64,000 nt of DNA from NCBI RefSeq assembly GCF_017874235.1, contig NZ_JAGGLC010000004.1:237237-301236 (forward strand), written 5' to 3'. The notes beneath the pieces were generated by a model. The model worked only from the letters and a program-made list of their open reading frames with translations. It was not told where the DNA came from and made no database searches. Each line of letters begins with the position of its first letter. The stretch's first letter is position 1. The position numbers were made by a program, and so were the translations under genes. Shown piece by piece: positions 53,442 through 62,615 of the stretch. This DNA comes from Halolamina salifodinae. Its GTDB lineage: Archaea; Halobacteriota; Halobacteria; Halobacteriales; Haloferacaceae.

Positions 53442-54896
53442 GTGAGCGTCCATCGACAGGGAGCGACAGCGGTCGCACGGCTGCGCGAGTACGCGGGGCG
53501 GCTGGCCGGACGGTACGGCCCCAGCACCGGCCGCCGCGGCCTGCTGACCCTCGCTGCGCTCGTCGTTCTCACGGCGCCGGCCCGGGCCCACGGCGGCCCC
53601 GGTATCTCGTCGGGCAACGTCGACACGCCGACGTGGCTGTTCCTGATGACCGGCGGCGGCGTCATCGCCGTCTCCTTCCTGCTCACGAGCTTCGTCACCG
53701 ACCGAGAGCTCATCAGCGACTACCACGAGCGCCGCGTCCCCGTGCCGAACGGCGAGGCGGTCCGGCGCTGGGGCGGGCGGATCGGCGGCGCACTCGGCCT
53801 GCTCGGCCTCGTCGCCGTGCTCGTCGTCGGCGTTGCCGGCCCACCACAGGCCGGCCGGAACTTCGCGGTGCTGTTCGTCTGGGTCGTCTGGTGGGCCGGC
53901 TTCACCGCAAGCACCTACCTCGTGGGCAACGGCTGGCCCGCGCTCGACCCGTTCGGCCGACTCGCGGCACTCCTGCCGGACCGGTCGGGCGTCGACGTCC
54001 CCGACTGGGTGGGGCGCTGGCCCGCCGTGGCCGGACTCCTGCTGCTGGTCTGGCTCGAAGTGGTCACAGAAGTCGCCTCCGACCCCCGACAGCTCACGGC
54101 AGTCGTCGCCGTCTACGCCGTCGCGACGGTCGCCGGCGGCGCGCTGCTGGGCCACGAGACGTGGCGCCGGCAGTTCGACCCCGTCGCGGGCGTGTTCGAC
54201 CTCTACGGCCGCGTGGCGCCGATCCAGCGCACCGACGACGGGCTGGAACTAGTGATCCCGGGCGCCGCGCTCACGGAGGTCGAGGCCGGCAGAACCACCC
54301 GCGAGAGCGAGGTCGGGTTCGTCATCGCGCTGCTGTGGGTGACGACGTTCGACGGCTTCGTCGCCACGCCGACGTGGCAGGCGATTGCGGCGCCGATTGT
54401 GCGGCTGGGACTCCCGGGTGAGTTGGCCTACTTCGCGGCGATGCTCGTGGGCTACGCACTCTTCTTCGGCGTGTTCTGGGGCGCCTCCAAGCGCGTCCGG
54501 ACGAGCGGCCCGACCTACCGCGCGGCGCCGCACGTCGCCGCCGCGTTCGCGCCCGCGCTGGTGCCCATTGCGGCGGGCTATCACTTCGGGCACTACCTGC
54601 CGTACCTGCTCCAACAGCTTCCGGCAGCGGCCGTCACCGCTGCGGCGCCGCTCTCCCCGCCGATCACGCCGCCCGTGCTCGGGCTTCCGGGGTGGATAAC
54701 CTGGGTCGGGCCGATTTCGGTGCTCGCGGGGCACCTGCTCGCCGTCTGGGTCTCACACTCCCGGGCGTTCGACCTGTTCACCGGGAAGCTACAGCCGATC
54801 CGGAGCCAGTACCCCTACGTGTTCGTGATGGTGCTGTACACCATCACGGGGCTCTGGCTGCTCGCACAGCCGACCATCGACGCACCCTTCATCTGA
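53442..54896 (+). CDS. Large polytopic membrane protein of the oxidase cluster
   Basis: A 484-residue protein with about 11 predicted helices, GTG start. After an N-terminal segment ending PARAHGGPG come TWLFLMTGGGVIAVSFLLTS and ASTYLVGNGWPALDPFGRLA, then AAGYHFGHYLPYLLQQLPAA. Several His and Trp residues sit in helices (HYLPYL, GHLLAVWVSH). I know it only as a haloarchaeal membrane protein found near terminal oxidase genes, and it may help in assembly or copper/heme handling. Confidence 0.7.
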   Translation: MSVHRQGATAVARLREYAGRLAGRYGPSTGRRGLLTLAALVVLTAPARAHGGPGISSGNVDTPTWLFLMTGGGVIAVSFLLTSFVTDRELISDYHERRVPVPNGEAVRRWGGRIGGALGLLGLVAVLVVGVAGPPQAGRNFAVLFVWVVWWAGFTASTYLVGNGWPALDPFGRLAALLPDRSGVDVPDWVGRWPAVAGLLLLVWLEVVTEVASDPRQLTAVVAVYAVATVAGGALLGHETWRRQFDPVAGVFDLYGRVAPIQRTDDGLELVIPGAALTEVEAGRTTRESEVGFVIALLWVTTFDGFVATPTWQAIAAPIVRLGLPGELAYFAAMLVGYALFFGVFWGASKRVRTSGPTYRAAPHVAAAFAPALVPIAAGYHFGHYLPYLLQQLPAAAVTAAAPLSPPITPPVLGLPGWITWVGPISVLAGHLLAVWVSHSRAFDLFTGKLQPIRSQYPYVFVMVLYTITGLWLLAQPTIDAPFI

Positions 54897-54898
54897 TC

Positions 54899-55174
54899 AT
54901 GACCGACACCACCACCGACGCGGCGTTCGACATCGACGGCGACGCCGAGCGCTGCCCGTACTGTGGCCGCCCGTTCGCCACCGACCACCTCCGCACGCTC
55001 CACGTCGGGGAGGCCCACGGCGAGACGATGACCGAGGAGGAGGCCGAACGCTACGCCGACGCCGAAGACCAGGAGAGCGACGACCTGTTCGTGTTCCACC
55101 TGAAGGTGCTGGGCGCGCTTTCGTTCATCATGTTCCTGTTCGTCTACAGCTACTCGTTCGTCTGGTCGGGATAG
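54899..55174 (+). CDS. C2H2-like zinc motif plus membrane anchor (DUF7410-like)
   Basis: A 91-residue protein: CPYCGRPFATDHLRTLHVGEAHG is a C2H2-like zinc motif, followed by an acidic stretch and one C-terminal helix (VLGALSFIMFLFVYSYSFVW). It follows the previous gene by two bases. A membrane-tethered metal-binding role in oxidase assembly is possible but unproven. Confidence 0.75.
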   Translation: MTDTTTDAAFDIDGDAERCPYCGRPFATDHLRTLHVGEAHGETMTEEEAERYADAEDQESDDLFVFHLKVLGALSFIMFLFVYSYSFVWSG

Positions 55175-55391
55175 TCCCCGACCCCTCCGGTTCCGTTCTC
55201 CGGTCGACTGTCTCGCCGAGACATGTCTCAACGACGCCCGCGCTGGGCACCGTCGACGCCGAAACGGCTACCGTGCGTGCGTCGACGCCGCTACGGCAGT
55301 CGTCGATGCGGCGTCGTGTGTGAGAAGGGTATCGCGATAGCCGTCGCTGACCGACGAAGCGTGCCGAAAGAATCCGCACTGCGACGGCGCC

Positions 55392-55661
55392 TTACTGGAT
55401 CGAGTACGACGCCGCGACCGTCAGTGCCAGGAAGCCGACGAAGCCCAGCATCATGACGTAGGTCAGCGAGCGGGGCTCCCAGACCAGATGCTGGAAGTAT
55501 CCCGCGACGATCACCGCCTTGATCACCGAGAACGCGGTGATGAGCGCGAGCGCGAGCACATAGCTCTCCTCGAGCAGGCCGATCTGCTCGATGCCGACCT
55601 GCATCGTCGCGATGACGAACAGTGCCACGTAGATTCCGGTGTAAAGTTTTGTTCGTGCCAT
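55392..55661 (-). CDS. Cytochrome c oxidase subunit IV-like protein
   Basis: An 89-residue protein with three helices, matching prokaryotic subunit IV: VLALALITAFSVIKAVIVAGYFQHLVWEPR. The FxHL motif near the second helix is conserved in the family. It ends the oxidase operon on the minus strand, 4 bases after the fused subunit I-III gene. Confidence 0.85.
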   Translation of the reverse strand: MARTKLYTGIYVALFVIATMQVGIEQIGLLEESYVLALALITAFSVIKAVIVAGYFQHLVWEPRSLTYVMMLGFVGFLALTVAASYSIQ

Positions 55662-55665
55662 TGGT

Positions 55666-58161
55666 CTAGACGATGTAGAACAGCGGGAACAGGAACAGCC
55701 ACACGATGTCCACGAAGTGCCAGTACAGGCCGAAGTACTCGAGCGTCTCGCCGCTGCCCTCCGAGTACGCGCCGTTCCAGGCCCGCCAGATGAGGTAGGC
55801 CGTGATCAGCAGCCCCGCGATCACGTGGCCCATGTGCAGGCCCGTGGTGAGGAAGTAGGTGGACGCACGCACACCCGAGTCCAGCCAGACGCCCTCGTGG
55901 AACAGTTCGAGCCACTCGATCCCCTTGTTCACGAGGAAGCCGAGACCGAGCACGAACGTGATCACGAGGCTCGCGACGATCCCCTTCCGGCTGTGTTTCT
56001 TCGCGGCGACCAGCGCGAGGATCACCGAGAACGAACTGCTCAACAGCAGGTAGGTGTTGACCAACCCCGGGATCGGGTTGTGCGGCACTGGGTGCCAGTT
56101 GGTCCAGCCGTAGGCCACACGGAGGAAGATGGATGCGCCGATGAACGCCCCGAACAGTACCACGTCGGAGGCCAGGAACACCCACATGCCCATCTTCGTG
56201 TTCTCGACGCCGCCAAAGGGCCACGTCTCGCCGAAGCCGCCCTCGTGGGCCGTGAAGTTCTCGTAGCCCATCGCCGAGATGGCGCTGATCAAGCCGACGA
56301 CGCCGACGACCGAGGTCGCCTGGTAGAACAGACCCTCGAGGCCCGCGGGGTAGCTCCCGACCTGCAGGCCGGAGAGACCGATGACGGTGACGAAGGAGAA
56401 CACGCCGGTCACGAACGGCCAGACGCTCGCATGGTCGACGTGAACCTCCTCGTGCTCCGTTGCGTGGCCGCCGTCGGTGGCGGCTGCGGCGCCGGAACCG
56501 TCGTCGTCGCTACCCAGGAACTCCAGTGCGCCGCTCGCGTAGCTGGGGGTCCCGGGGAAGTTCTCCAGCGGCGGCGGCGAGGAGACCGCCCACTCGGCGG
56601 TCGTCGAGTAGGGCCACGGGTTCGCCGCGGCGTCGTCGCCGCTGATGAGGCTCTTGGTGAGGTTGTAGATGATCAGCAGGAACGAGATCCCGAGGATCAC
56701 CGCGCCCACCGACGCGATCCGGTGCCAGACCAGATACTCCGGCCGGTAGGCGAACACGCGCCGGGGCGTCCCCCACGCGAGGAACATCGGGAAGTAGAGC
56801 AGGTTGAACCCGGTAAAGAACACCGCGAAGCTCACCTTCCCGAGGAACTCGTTGTACGTCTTCCCGGTTATCTTCGGGAACCAGTAGAACAGGGCGCCGA
56901 TCAGCGCCGTCGCCCCGCTCACCATCACGTAGTGGAAGTGCGCGACGACCCAGTAGGTGCCGCGGAACTCGTAGTCCAGCACGACCGCACCGAGGAACAC
57001 GCCGGTGATCCCGCCGACGATGAACAGCACCAGCGCGCCGAACGCGTAGAGCATCGGCGTGTCCCAGCGGATCCGCCCCTTGATCAGGGTGTAGATCAGC
57101 GCGAACACCATCAGGTCAAAGGGCAGCGAGATCCCGATAGTGGTCGCCATGAACAGCGTCTTCACCTCGAGGTTGATCGAGGTGAGGAACATGTGGTGCA
57201 TCCAGACGATAAAGGACTGGAGCGCCACCAGCACCATCGAGACGATGAACCACTTCCGGCCGACGATCCGGTTCCCCGAGAACGTCTGGAAGATCTCCGC
57301 CATCGCGCCCAACGCGGGGAAGAACACGATGTACACCTCCGGGTGGCCGAAGAACCAGAACAGGTGGGTCCACAGCACCGACCCCCCGTCCGTGGTCATC
57401 GCGAAGTAGGTCGTTCCCAGCAGGCGGTCCGACAGCAGGATCATACACGCGGCCAGCAGCGCCGCGAACGCGAGCAGCATCATCCAGACAGTGAGCAGCC
57501 ACGACCACGTGAACAGCGGGAGGCTGCGCATCGTGAGCCCCGGCGCACGCATGCGGTGGATCGTGGTGATGAAGTTCACCCCACCGACGGTGACCGAGGC
57601 ACAGAACGTGACGATGGCGAACACCGTCGTCGTCGCCCCGATGCTCGGCATGAACGCCGGGATGTTCAGCGGCGCGTACAGCGTCCATCCACCCGCGAAC
57701 GTCGATCCCTGGAAGAACGAGGCAAACACCATCAGCCCCGAGGCCAAGTAGAGCCAGTAGGAGAGCGCGTTCAACCGCGGGAACGCGAGGTCCTCGGCCC
57801 CGATCTGGAGCGGGACGATGTAGTTCCCGAACCCGGTCGCGATCGGCGAGAGGAACCAGAACACCATGATCAGCCCGTGCAGCGAGACGGCCTGGTTGTA
57901 CGCCATCGCCGAGAGGATCCCTTCACCCGGCGCGCGCGGCGCCCACATCTGGGCGCGGATCAGCAGCGCCAGCATGCCCCCGAAGACGAGGAAGAACATC
58001 GCCGTCACGATATAGAGGATGCCGACGTCCTTGTGGTTGGTCGTGATCAGCCAGCGCTTGATCGACCAGCGCGGCGGGAGGTGGCTCCCGTCGTCGTGGC
58101 TGTCACCCGGCAGTGCCGTGGCCGTGCCGCCGTCAGTTCGTGGTTGTGTTTCGTCAGTCAT
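55666..58161 (-). CDS. Heme-copper oxidase, subunits I and III fused
   Basis: An 831-residue terminal oxidase polypeptide reducing O2 to water and pumping protons. Subunit I: heme ligand His95 (SLHGLIMVFW), FGHPEVYIVF with His273, Glu275 and Tyr277, CuB histidines 322-323, and His408/His410 in VAHFHYVM. This is the A1-type D-channel pattern. After a linker (about 525-575) and extra helices, subunit III begins near 640 with TKMGMWVFLASDVVLFGAFI. One chain for both subunits is known in haloarchaea and some bacteria. Subunit II lies 3 bases upstream. Confidence 0.93.
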   Translation of the reverse strand: MTDETQPRTDGGTATALPGDSHDDGSHLPPRWSIKRWLITTNHKDVGILYIVTAMFFLVFGGMLALLIRAQMWAPRAPGEGILSAMAYNQAVSLHGLIMVFWFLSPIATGFGNYIVPLQIGAEDLAFPRLNALSYWLYLASGLMVFASFFQGSTFAGGWTLYAPLNIPAFMPSIGATTTVFAIVTFCASVTVGGVNFITTIHRMRAPGLTMRSLPLFTWSWLLTVWMMLLAFAALLAACMILLSDRLLGTTYFAMTTDGGSVLWTHLFWFFGHPEVYIVFFPALGAMAEIFQTFSGNRIVGRKWFIVSMVLVALQSFIVWMHHMFLTSINLEVKTLFMATTIGISLPFDLMVFALIYTLIKGRIRWDTPMLYAFGALVLFIVGGITGVFLGAVVLDYEFRGTYWVVAHFHYVMVSGATALIGALFYWFPKITGKTYNEFLGKVSFAVFFTGFNLLYFPMFLAWGTPRRVFAYRPEYLVWHRIASVGAVILGISFLLIIYNLTKSLISGDDAAANPWPYSTTAEWAVSSPPPLENFPGTPSYASGALEFLGSDDDGSGAAAATDGGHATEHEEVHVDHASVWPFVTGVFSFVTVIGLSGLQVGSYPAGLEGLFYQATSVVGVVGLISAISAMGYENFTAHEGGFGETWPFGGVENTKMGMWVFLASDVVLFGAFIGASIFLRVAYGWTNWHPVPHNPIPGLVNTYLLLSSSFSVILALVAAKKHSRKGIVASLVITFVLGLGFLVNKGIEWLELFHEGVWLDSGVRASTYFLTTGLHMGHVIAGLLITAYLIWRAWNGAYSEGSGETLEYFGLYWHFVDIVWLFLFPLFYIV

Positions 58162-58164
58162 GCG

Positions 58165-58908
58165 TTACACCCCCGCTGCAGCGATGTTCCCGGCGGAGTC
58201 GTTCTCCGCGGACGCGCGCTGCTCCGCGTACCAGTCGTTGTAGGCTTCCTCCTCCATGACGATTACCCCCGCCTCCATGTAGGAGTGACCCTGCCCACAG
58301 AGCTCGTAACAGTGAGCCGTGTAGTTCTTGGCCTCGGTGGCTTTGAACCACGTTTCGGTGGTCTCACCGGGGATCGCGTCGCCCTTCACCGAGAGCGCCG
58401 GGATCCCGAAGTTGTGGAACACGTCGTCCGATGTTATCTGTAAGTTCACCTGCGTGTCCACGGGGACACGGAGCGTTCCAGTCGTGTTCACCCCCGAGTA
58501 CTCGCCGTCATCGTTGAGGTAGTGGAAGTTCCAGCCGAACTGGTAGCCCTCGACCTCGACGTCGACGCCCTGATCACCGGTCTGGCCCTCGACGAACAAC
58601 AGCGTGCCGTAGGTCCAGGCGATCAGCGAGATGACGATGATCGCGCTGAGGCTAAGCGAGAGGAACAGCTTCTTGCCTTTCCCCCCGCCGGTCGGCATCT
58701 CGCCGAGTTTGGGGCGCTCCTTCTCGTCGGCGCCGCCCCGGTCGCTGTACTTGTACGCATTTTTCAACATGTAGCCGATAACGACGGCTCCTACCAGGGT
58801 TCCGAGCCCCAGGAACACCCAGTAGATCTCGCTGAACACTTGCACCCGAGTTCCGCGGGGAATGAGCCCGCTTTGGAGCACGGATGCGGCTATGGCATCA
58901 GGTATCAT
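58165..58908 (-). CDS. coxB: Cytochrome c oxidase subunit II (CuA)
   Basis: A 247-residue subunit with an N-terminal segment, two helices (IYWVFLGLGTLVGAVVIGYM and LFLSLSLSAIIVISLIAWTY) and the CuA cupredoxin domain: DVFHNFGIPAL and AHCYELCGQGHSYMEAGVIV provide two Cys, two His and Met. No cytochrome c domain, so the electron donor is probably a small blue copper protein (halocyanin) or another carrier. First gene of the coxB-coxAC-IV operon. Confidence 0.94.
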   Translation of the reverse strand: MIPDAIAASVLQSGLIPRGTRVQVFSEIYWVFLGLGTLVGAVVIGYMLKNAYKYSDRGGADEKERPKLGEMPTGGGKGKKLFLSLSLSAIIVISLIAWTYGTLLFVEGQTGDQGVDVEVEGYQFGWNFHYLNDDGEYSGVNTTGTLRVPVDTQVNLQITSDDVFHNFGIPALSVKGDAIPGETTETWFKATEAKNYTAHCYELCGQGHSYMEAGVIVMEEEAYNDWYAEQRASAENDSAGNIAAAGV

Positions 58909-59050
58909 CGGCGGCCTTGATACAGGTACTCGCCACGCTCCGACCTTAGTGGTTTCGAACGCTCACGCACGCGCGCGAGATGGCTCCGCCGGACTGGGAT
59001 TCGCTCGTTGAGAGATAGGCATAAGTCGTGTGAAACCGAACCAATGGAGT

Positions 59051-60736
59051 ATGCTTCACGCAGAGGGCCCGATGCTCACCATCGATGTCGGCGACCGAAG
59101 CGCCACCGCCGTCGACATCGACGACGTGCTCGAAAACACCATCGGCGGCCGTGCGACCGCGACCGCACTCGCCCATGATCGCATCCCGTACGACGCCGAC
59201 CCGTTCGGCCCGGAGAACCGTGCGTACCTCTCGACCGGGCCGATGCAGATGAGCCGGATGTCCTTCACCGGCCGGATGAACATGACCGGCCTCTCGCCGC
59301 TGACTGACGGCCTCGTCTCGACGAACGCCGGCGGCTACCTCTCGCGGAACTTCACGGGCGCCGGCCTCTCGGTGCTCGAACTCACCGGCCAGAGCGACGA
59401 GCTGCTCGCGATCCACGTCACCGACGGCCCCAACGGCCCGGAAGTCGAGTTCGAGGAAGTGCCCGAACTGGAGGGCGCCGAAACCAGCCGGGTCTCGGGA
59501 TACATGGACACCCACCACGACCTCGGGCCGGAGAACTGCATCACCATCGGCCCCGCCGGCGAGAACCTCGTGCGCTTTGCTTCGGTGATGACGTTCGACT
59601 CCCGGGCGTTCGGCCGCGGCGGCATCGGCGCCGTCCTCGGGTCGAAGAACGTCAAGTGCGTCACGTTCGAGGGCGACTCCAGCCCCGAGATCGAGATCCC
59701 GGACCCGCCGGCGATGGACGTCCACCGCGAGGCCGCGACCAGTGACGACCTGATGCGGCGACAGGGGACCACGGGCAACACCGAGTTCATCAACGACAAC
59801 TTCTCGATCCCGACGCGCTACTTCGACGACTACGAGTTCGAGAGCATCGCGAACATCGGCGGCAACGCCGTCGAGGAGAAGAAGTACAAGAAAGGCGCCT
59901 GCTCGCAGTGTGCCTACGCCTGCAAGCTTCCCACGAAAGACGAGGAGCGCGGCGTCGAAACCGAGGGGCCGGAGTTCGAGACGGTGTACTCCTTTGGCAC
60001 CTGCCAGGGCGTCGACGACATCGTTGACGTGATGATCTCGAACGAACTCTGTGACGAACTCGGCATGGACACCATCTCCGCGGGCGTCACCGTCGCGGCC
60101 TATCTCAAGAGCGAAGACGCGTTCGGGAACGCCGATCTCGCTCACGAGACCTTAGAGAAGATCGCCCACCGCGAAGGGATCGGCGACGTGCTCGCGGAGG
60201 GGACTGCCCGCGCCCACGAGGAGTTGGGGGTCAACAACTACACCGTGAAGGGGATGGAGTTCGCCGCCCACGACGGCCGCACGCTCCACGGACAGGGGCT
60301 CTCCTACGCCGTCGCTAACCGCGGCGCCGACCACATGTACGGCGGGATGCTCGGCCTGGAGTACTCGGGCGAGGTCGATCCGGAGGGGACGCTCGGCAAG
60401 GCCGAGACGCTCGTCGGCCTCGAGAACCACAACGTCGTCCGGGACTCCGGGGTCGTCTGTGCGTTCGGCGGCGACTACCTCACCGACGAGCGCCTCGAAC
60501 AGCTGCTCGACGCCGACTACGAGGACCTGCAGGCTCTCGGCGCCAGAACCATCGAGCGCGAGCGCCACTTCAACAACAAGCGCGGCAAGGACGTCGAGGA
60601 CGACGACCTCCCCTACGACATCCCGGATCTCGCCGACGCCGTCCAGGAGTACTACGAAGCGCGCGGCTGGAACGAGGACGGCACTGTCCCGGACGCGTCG
60701 GTCGATTCGGTCGCCCCGGCGCCGGCCGACGACTGA
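59051..60736 (+). CDS. aor: Aldehyde ferredoxin oxidoreductase (tungsten/molybdenum)
   Basis: A 561-residue enzyme oxidising an aldehyde to the acid with ferredoxin. Iron-sulfur cysteines: C284, C287, C291 in ACSQCAYACK, and C470 in SGVVCAFGGDY. Pterin-binding parts include AFGRGGIGAVLGSKNVK and the ETEGPEFETVYSFG acid. The ATG at 59051 is chosen over a GTG at 59030 because a GCATAAG box lies about 30 bases upstream. A palindrome array follows the stop after two bases, and a MoaD-like gene converges from the right. Confidence 0.9.
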   Translation: MLHAEGPMLTIDVGDRSATAVDIDDVLENTIGGRATATALAHDRIPYDADPFGPENRAYLSTGPMQMSRMSFTGRMNMTGLSPLTDGLVSTNAGGYLSRNFTGAGLSVLELTGQSDELLAIHVTDGPNGPEVEFEEVPELEGAETSRVSGYMDTHHDLGPENCITIGPAGENLVRFASVMTFDSRAFGRGGIGAVLGSKNVKCVTFEGDSSPEIEIPDPPAMDVHREAATSDDLMRRQGTTGNTEFINDNFSIPTRYFDDYEFESIANIGGNAVEEKKYKKGACSQCAYACKLPTKDEERGVETEGPEFETVYSFGTCQGVDDIVDVMISNELCDELGMDTISAGVTVAAYLKSEDAFGNADLAHETLEKIAHREGIGDVLAEGTARAHEELGVNNYTVKGMEFAAHDGRTLHGQGLSYAVANRGADHMYGGMLGLEYSGEVDPEGTLGKAETLVGLENHNVVRDSGVVCAFGGDYLTDERLEQLLDADYEDLQALGARTIERERHFNNKRGKDVEDDDLPYDIPDLADAVQEYYEARGWNEDGTVPDASVDSVAPAPADD

Positions 60737-60738
60737 GC

Positions 60739-60895
60739 GTTAACGAGGGCGAATCCCTCGTTCGCCAACCAGAACGCGAAGCGTTCTGGTGACGCTGACG
60801 AGCGATGCTCGTCTGCCAGCAGGAAGGCAGCGCCGTCCTGCGACGTTGCCGAGAATCCGTGATTCTCGGCTACCTCCCGGACGTAGTCCGGCAAC
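60739..60895 (-). repeat. Palindromic element, copy 4, extended to six hairpins
   Basis: The framework copy is 60739-60793 on the minus strand (GTCACCAGAACGC, loop TTC, then the AACGAGGG/CCCTCGTT stem and GTTAAC). To its right stand four further hairpins: GACGAGC/GCTCGTC loop GAT (60797-60813), GCAGGAAGGC/GCCGTCCTGC loop AGC with one mismatch (60819-60841), GCCGAGAATC/GATTCTCGGC loop CGT (60848-60870) and CCGGAC/GTCCGG loop GTA (60877-60891). GTTGCC/GGCAAC encloses the last two. Confidence 0.85.
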
Positions 60896-60964
60896 GGCGA
60901 CAGCCAGCCGCGACGGTGGGACGACTAAGCGGCGACAGCCAGCCGCGACGGTGTGACGACTAAG
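60895..60964. repeat. Tandem 35-bp repeat
   Basis: CGGCGACAGCCAGCCGCGAC followed by GGTG(G/T)GACGACTAAG is present twice, 60895-60929 and 60930-60964, with one difference. It fills the space between the palindrome array and the MoaD-like gene. Confidence 0.85.
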
Positions 60965-60986
60965 CAGTCGCTACTCGCCCCCTCGA

Positions 60987-61271
60987 CTACCCGCCGTACA
61001 CCGAGGGGACGATTCGGACCACGTCGCTCGCTTCGAGTTCTGTCGCGAGACCGTCGAGGTGAGTGATGTTCTTCTCGTTGACCGAGACCACTGTCGAACC
61101 CACAGTGCCGTCGCTGTCCGGGTCGACGATCCGTCCCTCGAGGGACGGGTAGTCGGCTTCCAGCTCCCGGAGCAGTTCGCCTACTGTCGTCCCCGGGTCG
61201 TACTCGCCGCCGACATCCTCGGCGCCGGCGTCGTCGCGGAACGGGCCGAACAGTTTAGACTCGACTTGCAC
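60987..61271 (-). CDS. MoaD/ubiquitin-like small modifier protein (SAMP1-like)
   Basis: A 94-residue beta-grasp protein: MQVESKLFGPFRDDAGAEDV, TVGELLRELEADYPSLEGRI and the C-terminal DVVRIVPSVYGG. The diglycine end is needed for activation by an E1-like enzyme, either to deliver sulfur for molybdopterin (MoaD) or to modify proteins (SAMP). Its place beside aor suggests sulfur transfer for the tungstopterin. The family in haloarchaea has several paralogues. Confidence 0.9.
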   Translation of the reverse strand: MQVESKLFGPFRDDAGAEDVGGEYDPGTTVGELLRELEADYPSLEGRIVDPDSDGTVGSTVVSVNEKNITHLDGLATELEASDVVRIVPSVYGG

Positions 61272-61309
61272 GGGCCGACGAAGGGCCGGCGGCGAAAAGT
61301 AGCCAGCGA

Positions 61310-62500
61310 TCAGCCGGTGGTGACGATCTCGATCACGTCGCGGTGGGCGAGACCGTGGTCGGAGCCGACCTGCCGGCCCGAGCGGCAGTCGATGCCGTGG
61401 AGTAGGCCGTCGCCGACGTCGGAGTGGATGGTGTAGGCGAAGTCTTCGACGGTGCCACTCTCGGGGAGAATGAAGCAGTCACGGAAGACGCCCTTCTCGT
61501 CCTTCGACCCGTTGGCGCTGCCCGGGAACACGCCCATGCAGCCAAGCGTGTCGAACAGGGCCGTCTCGAGGGCCTTCTGCACGCCGGCGCCGTCGTACTC
61601 GGTCGTGAACGCCCGGATCTGTTCGAGGCCCGCCTCCTGTTCAGCGCTGATGTCGCCGACGATGTCGAAGTCGGCGTCGCCGGCCGTGTAGTCGACGACG
61701 CCCCCCTCGCTCGCCTTCTTCAGGGACTTCTCGGCGTGGGCGCTCACGGGCACGAAGTCGAGGTGGTCGTACTGTTCCTCCTCGGTGATCTCGGCCCAGT
61801 TCTCCTGGGCCGCGGGCATGTCCATCTTGTTGGCCGCGATGACGATGGGTTTGGTGCGCTTGCGGATCTCGCGAGCCAGTTCCTCGCGCTGCTCGTCGTC
61901 CCACTCCTCGGGATCGAAGCCGATCCCCTGCCCGAGGATGATCTGCTTGATCTCCTCGGCGATGATGCCGAAGGCGTCCATCTGCTCGCCGAGTGCCTCC
62001 TCCACGTCGCCCTCGCCGCCGTGGTAGCCCGTGAGGTGGCGCTCGATCCCCTTGTTCAGCACGTCGAGATACCACATGTCGATCTCGTTTTCGAGGAACG
62101 CGATGTCTTCGCGCGGGTCGTGGCCTTCGGTGGCCTCGCCCTCGATGTCGGTCTCGCCCGAGAAGTCGACGACGTGAACCAGTACGTCGGTCTCGTTGAG
62201 GTCCGCGAGGAACTGGTTGCCCAGCCCCTTGCCCTCGTGGGCGCCGGGGATGAGGCCGGCAACGTCGACGAGTTTGACCGGGACGAACCGGGTACCGTCG
62301 TCGCAGTAGCCGACGCTGGGGGTGCAGGTCTCGTCGAACTCCGGGGCCGCACAGTCCACGCGCACGTACGCCTCACCCATGCTCGGGTCGATTGTCGTGA
62401 ACGGGTAGGCCCCCTCGGGCACGTCGTTCATCGTCGCCGCGTTGAACAGCGTCGACTTGCCCACCGAGGGCTTGCCGACGAGTCCGATCCGGTAGCTCAT
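61310..62500 (-). CDS. YchF-type GTPase/ATPase
   Basis: A 396-residue Obg-family P-loop NTPase with a TGS domain: [20 protein letters not shown] (G1), [16 protein letters not shown] (G3), IVIAANKMD (G4, NKMD) and the C-terminal TGS-like [16 protein letters not shown]. YchF proteins bind ATP in bacteria and associate with ribosomes; the archaeal role is unclear. The ATG at 62500 begins directly with the first strand, so the longer open frame upstream is excluded. Confidence 0.92.
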   Translation of the reverse strand: MSYRIGLVGKPSVGKSTLFNAATMNDVPEGAYPFTTIDPSMGEAYVRVDCAAPEFDETCTPSVGYCDDGTRFVPVKLVDVAGLIPGAHEGKGLGNQFLADLNETDVLVHVVDFSGETDIEGEATEGHDPREDIAFLENEIDMWYLDVLNKGIERHLTGYHGGEGDVEEALGEQMDAFGIIAEEIKQIILGQGIGFDPEEWDDEQREELAREIRKRTKPIVIAANKMDMPAAQENWAEITEEEQYDHLDFVPVSAHAEKSLKKASEGGVVDYTAGDADFDIVGDISAEQEAGLEQIRAFTTEYDGAGVQKALETALFDTLGCMGVFPGSANGSKDEKGVFRDCFILPESGTVEDFAYTIHSDVGDGLLHGIDCRSGRQVGSDHGLAHRDVIEIVTTG

Positions 62501-62615
62501 TGCAACGGCCGATGTGGTTGCCGGACAAAAGCACGCCCATCGGGGGGCGCAGCGGCTGACAACATCACACATGGCGAGCCGGAGGGGATTTGCCGACGCG
62601 GACCCGACGGTCGGT

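Noticed and set aside
55717..58443. Plus-strand frame of 908 codons
   Set aside because: Antisense to the oxidase genes; Arg/Glu/Asp-rich shadow translation of GC-rich membrane-protein codons.
60652..60894. Minus-strand frame of 80 codons behind aor
   Set aside because: It translates the six-hairpin array and overlaps the end of aor.
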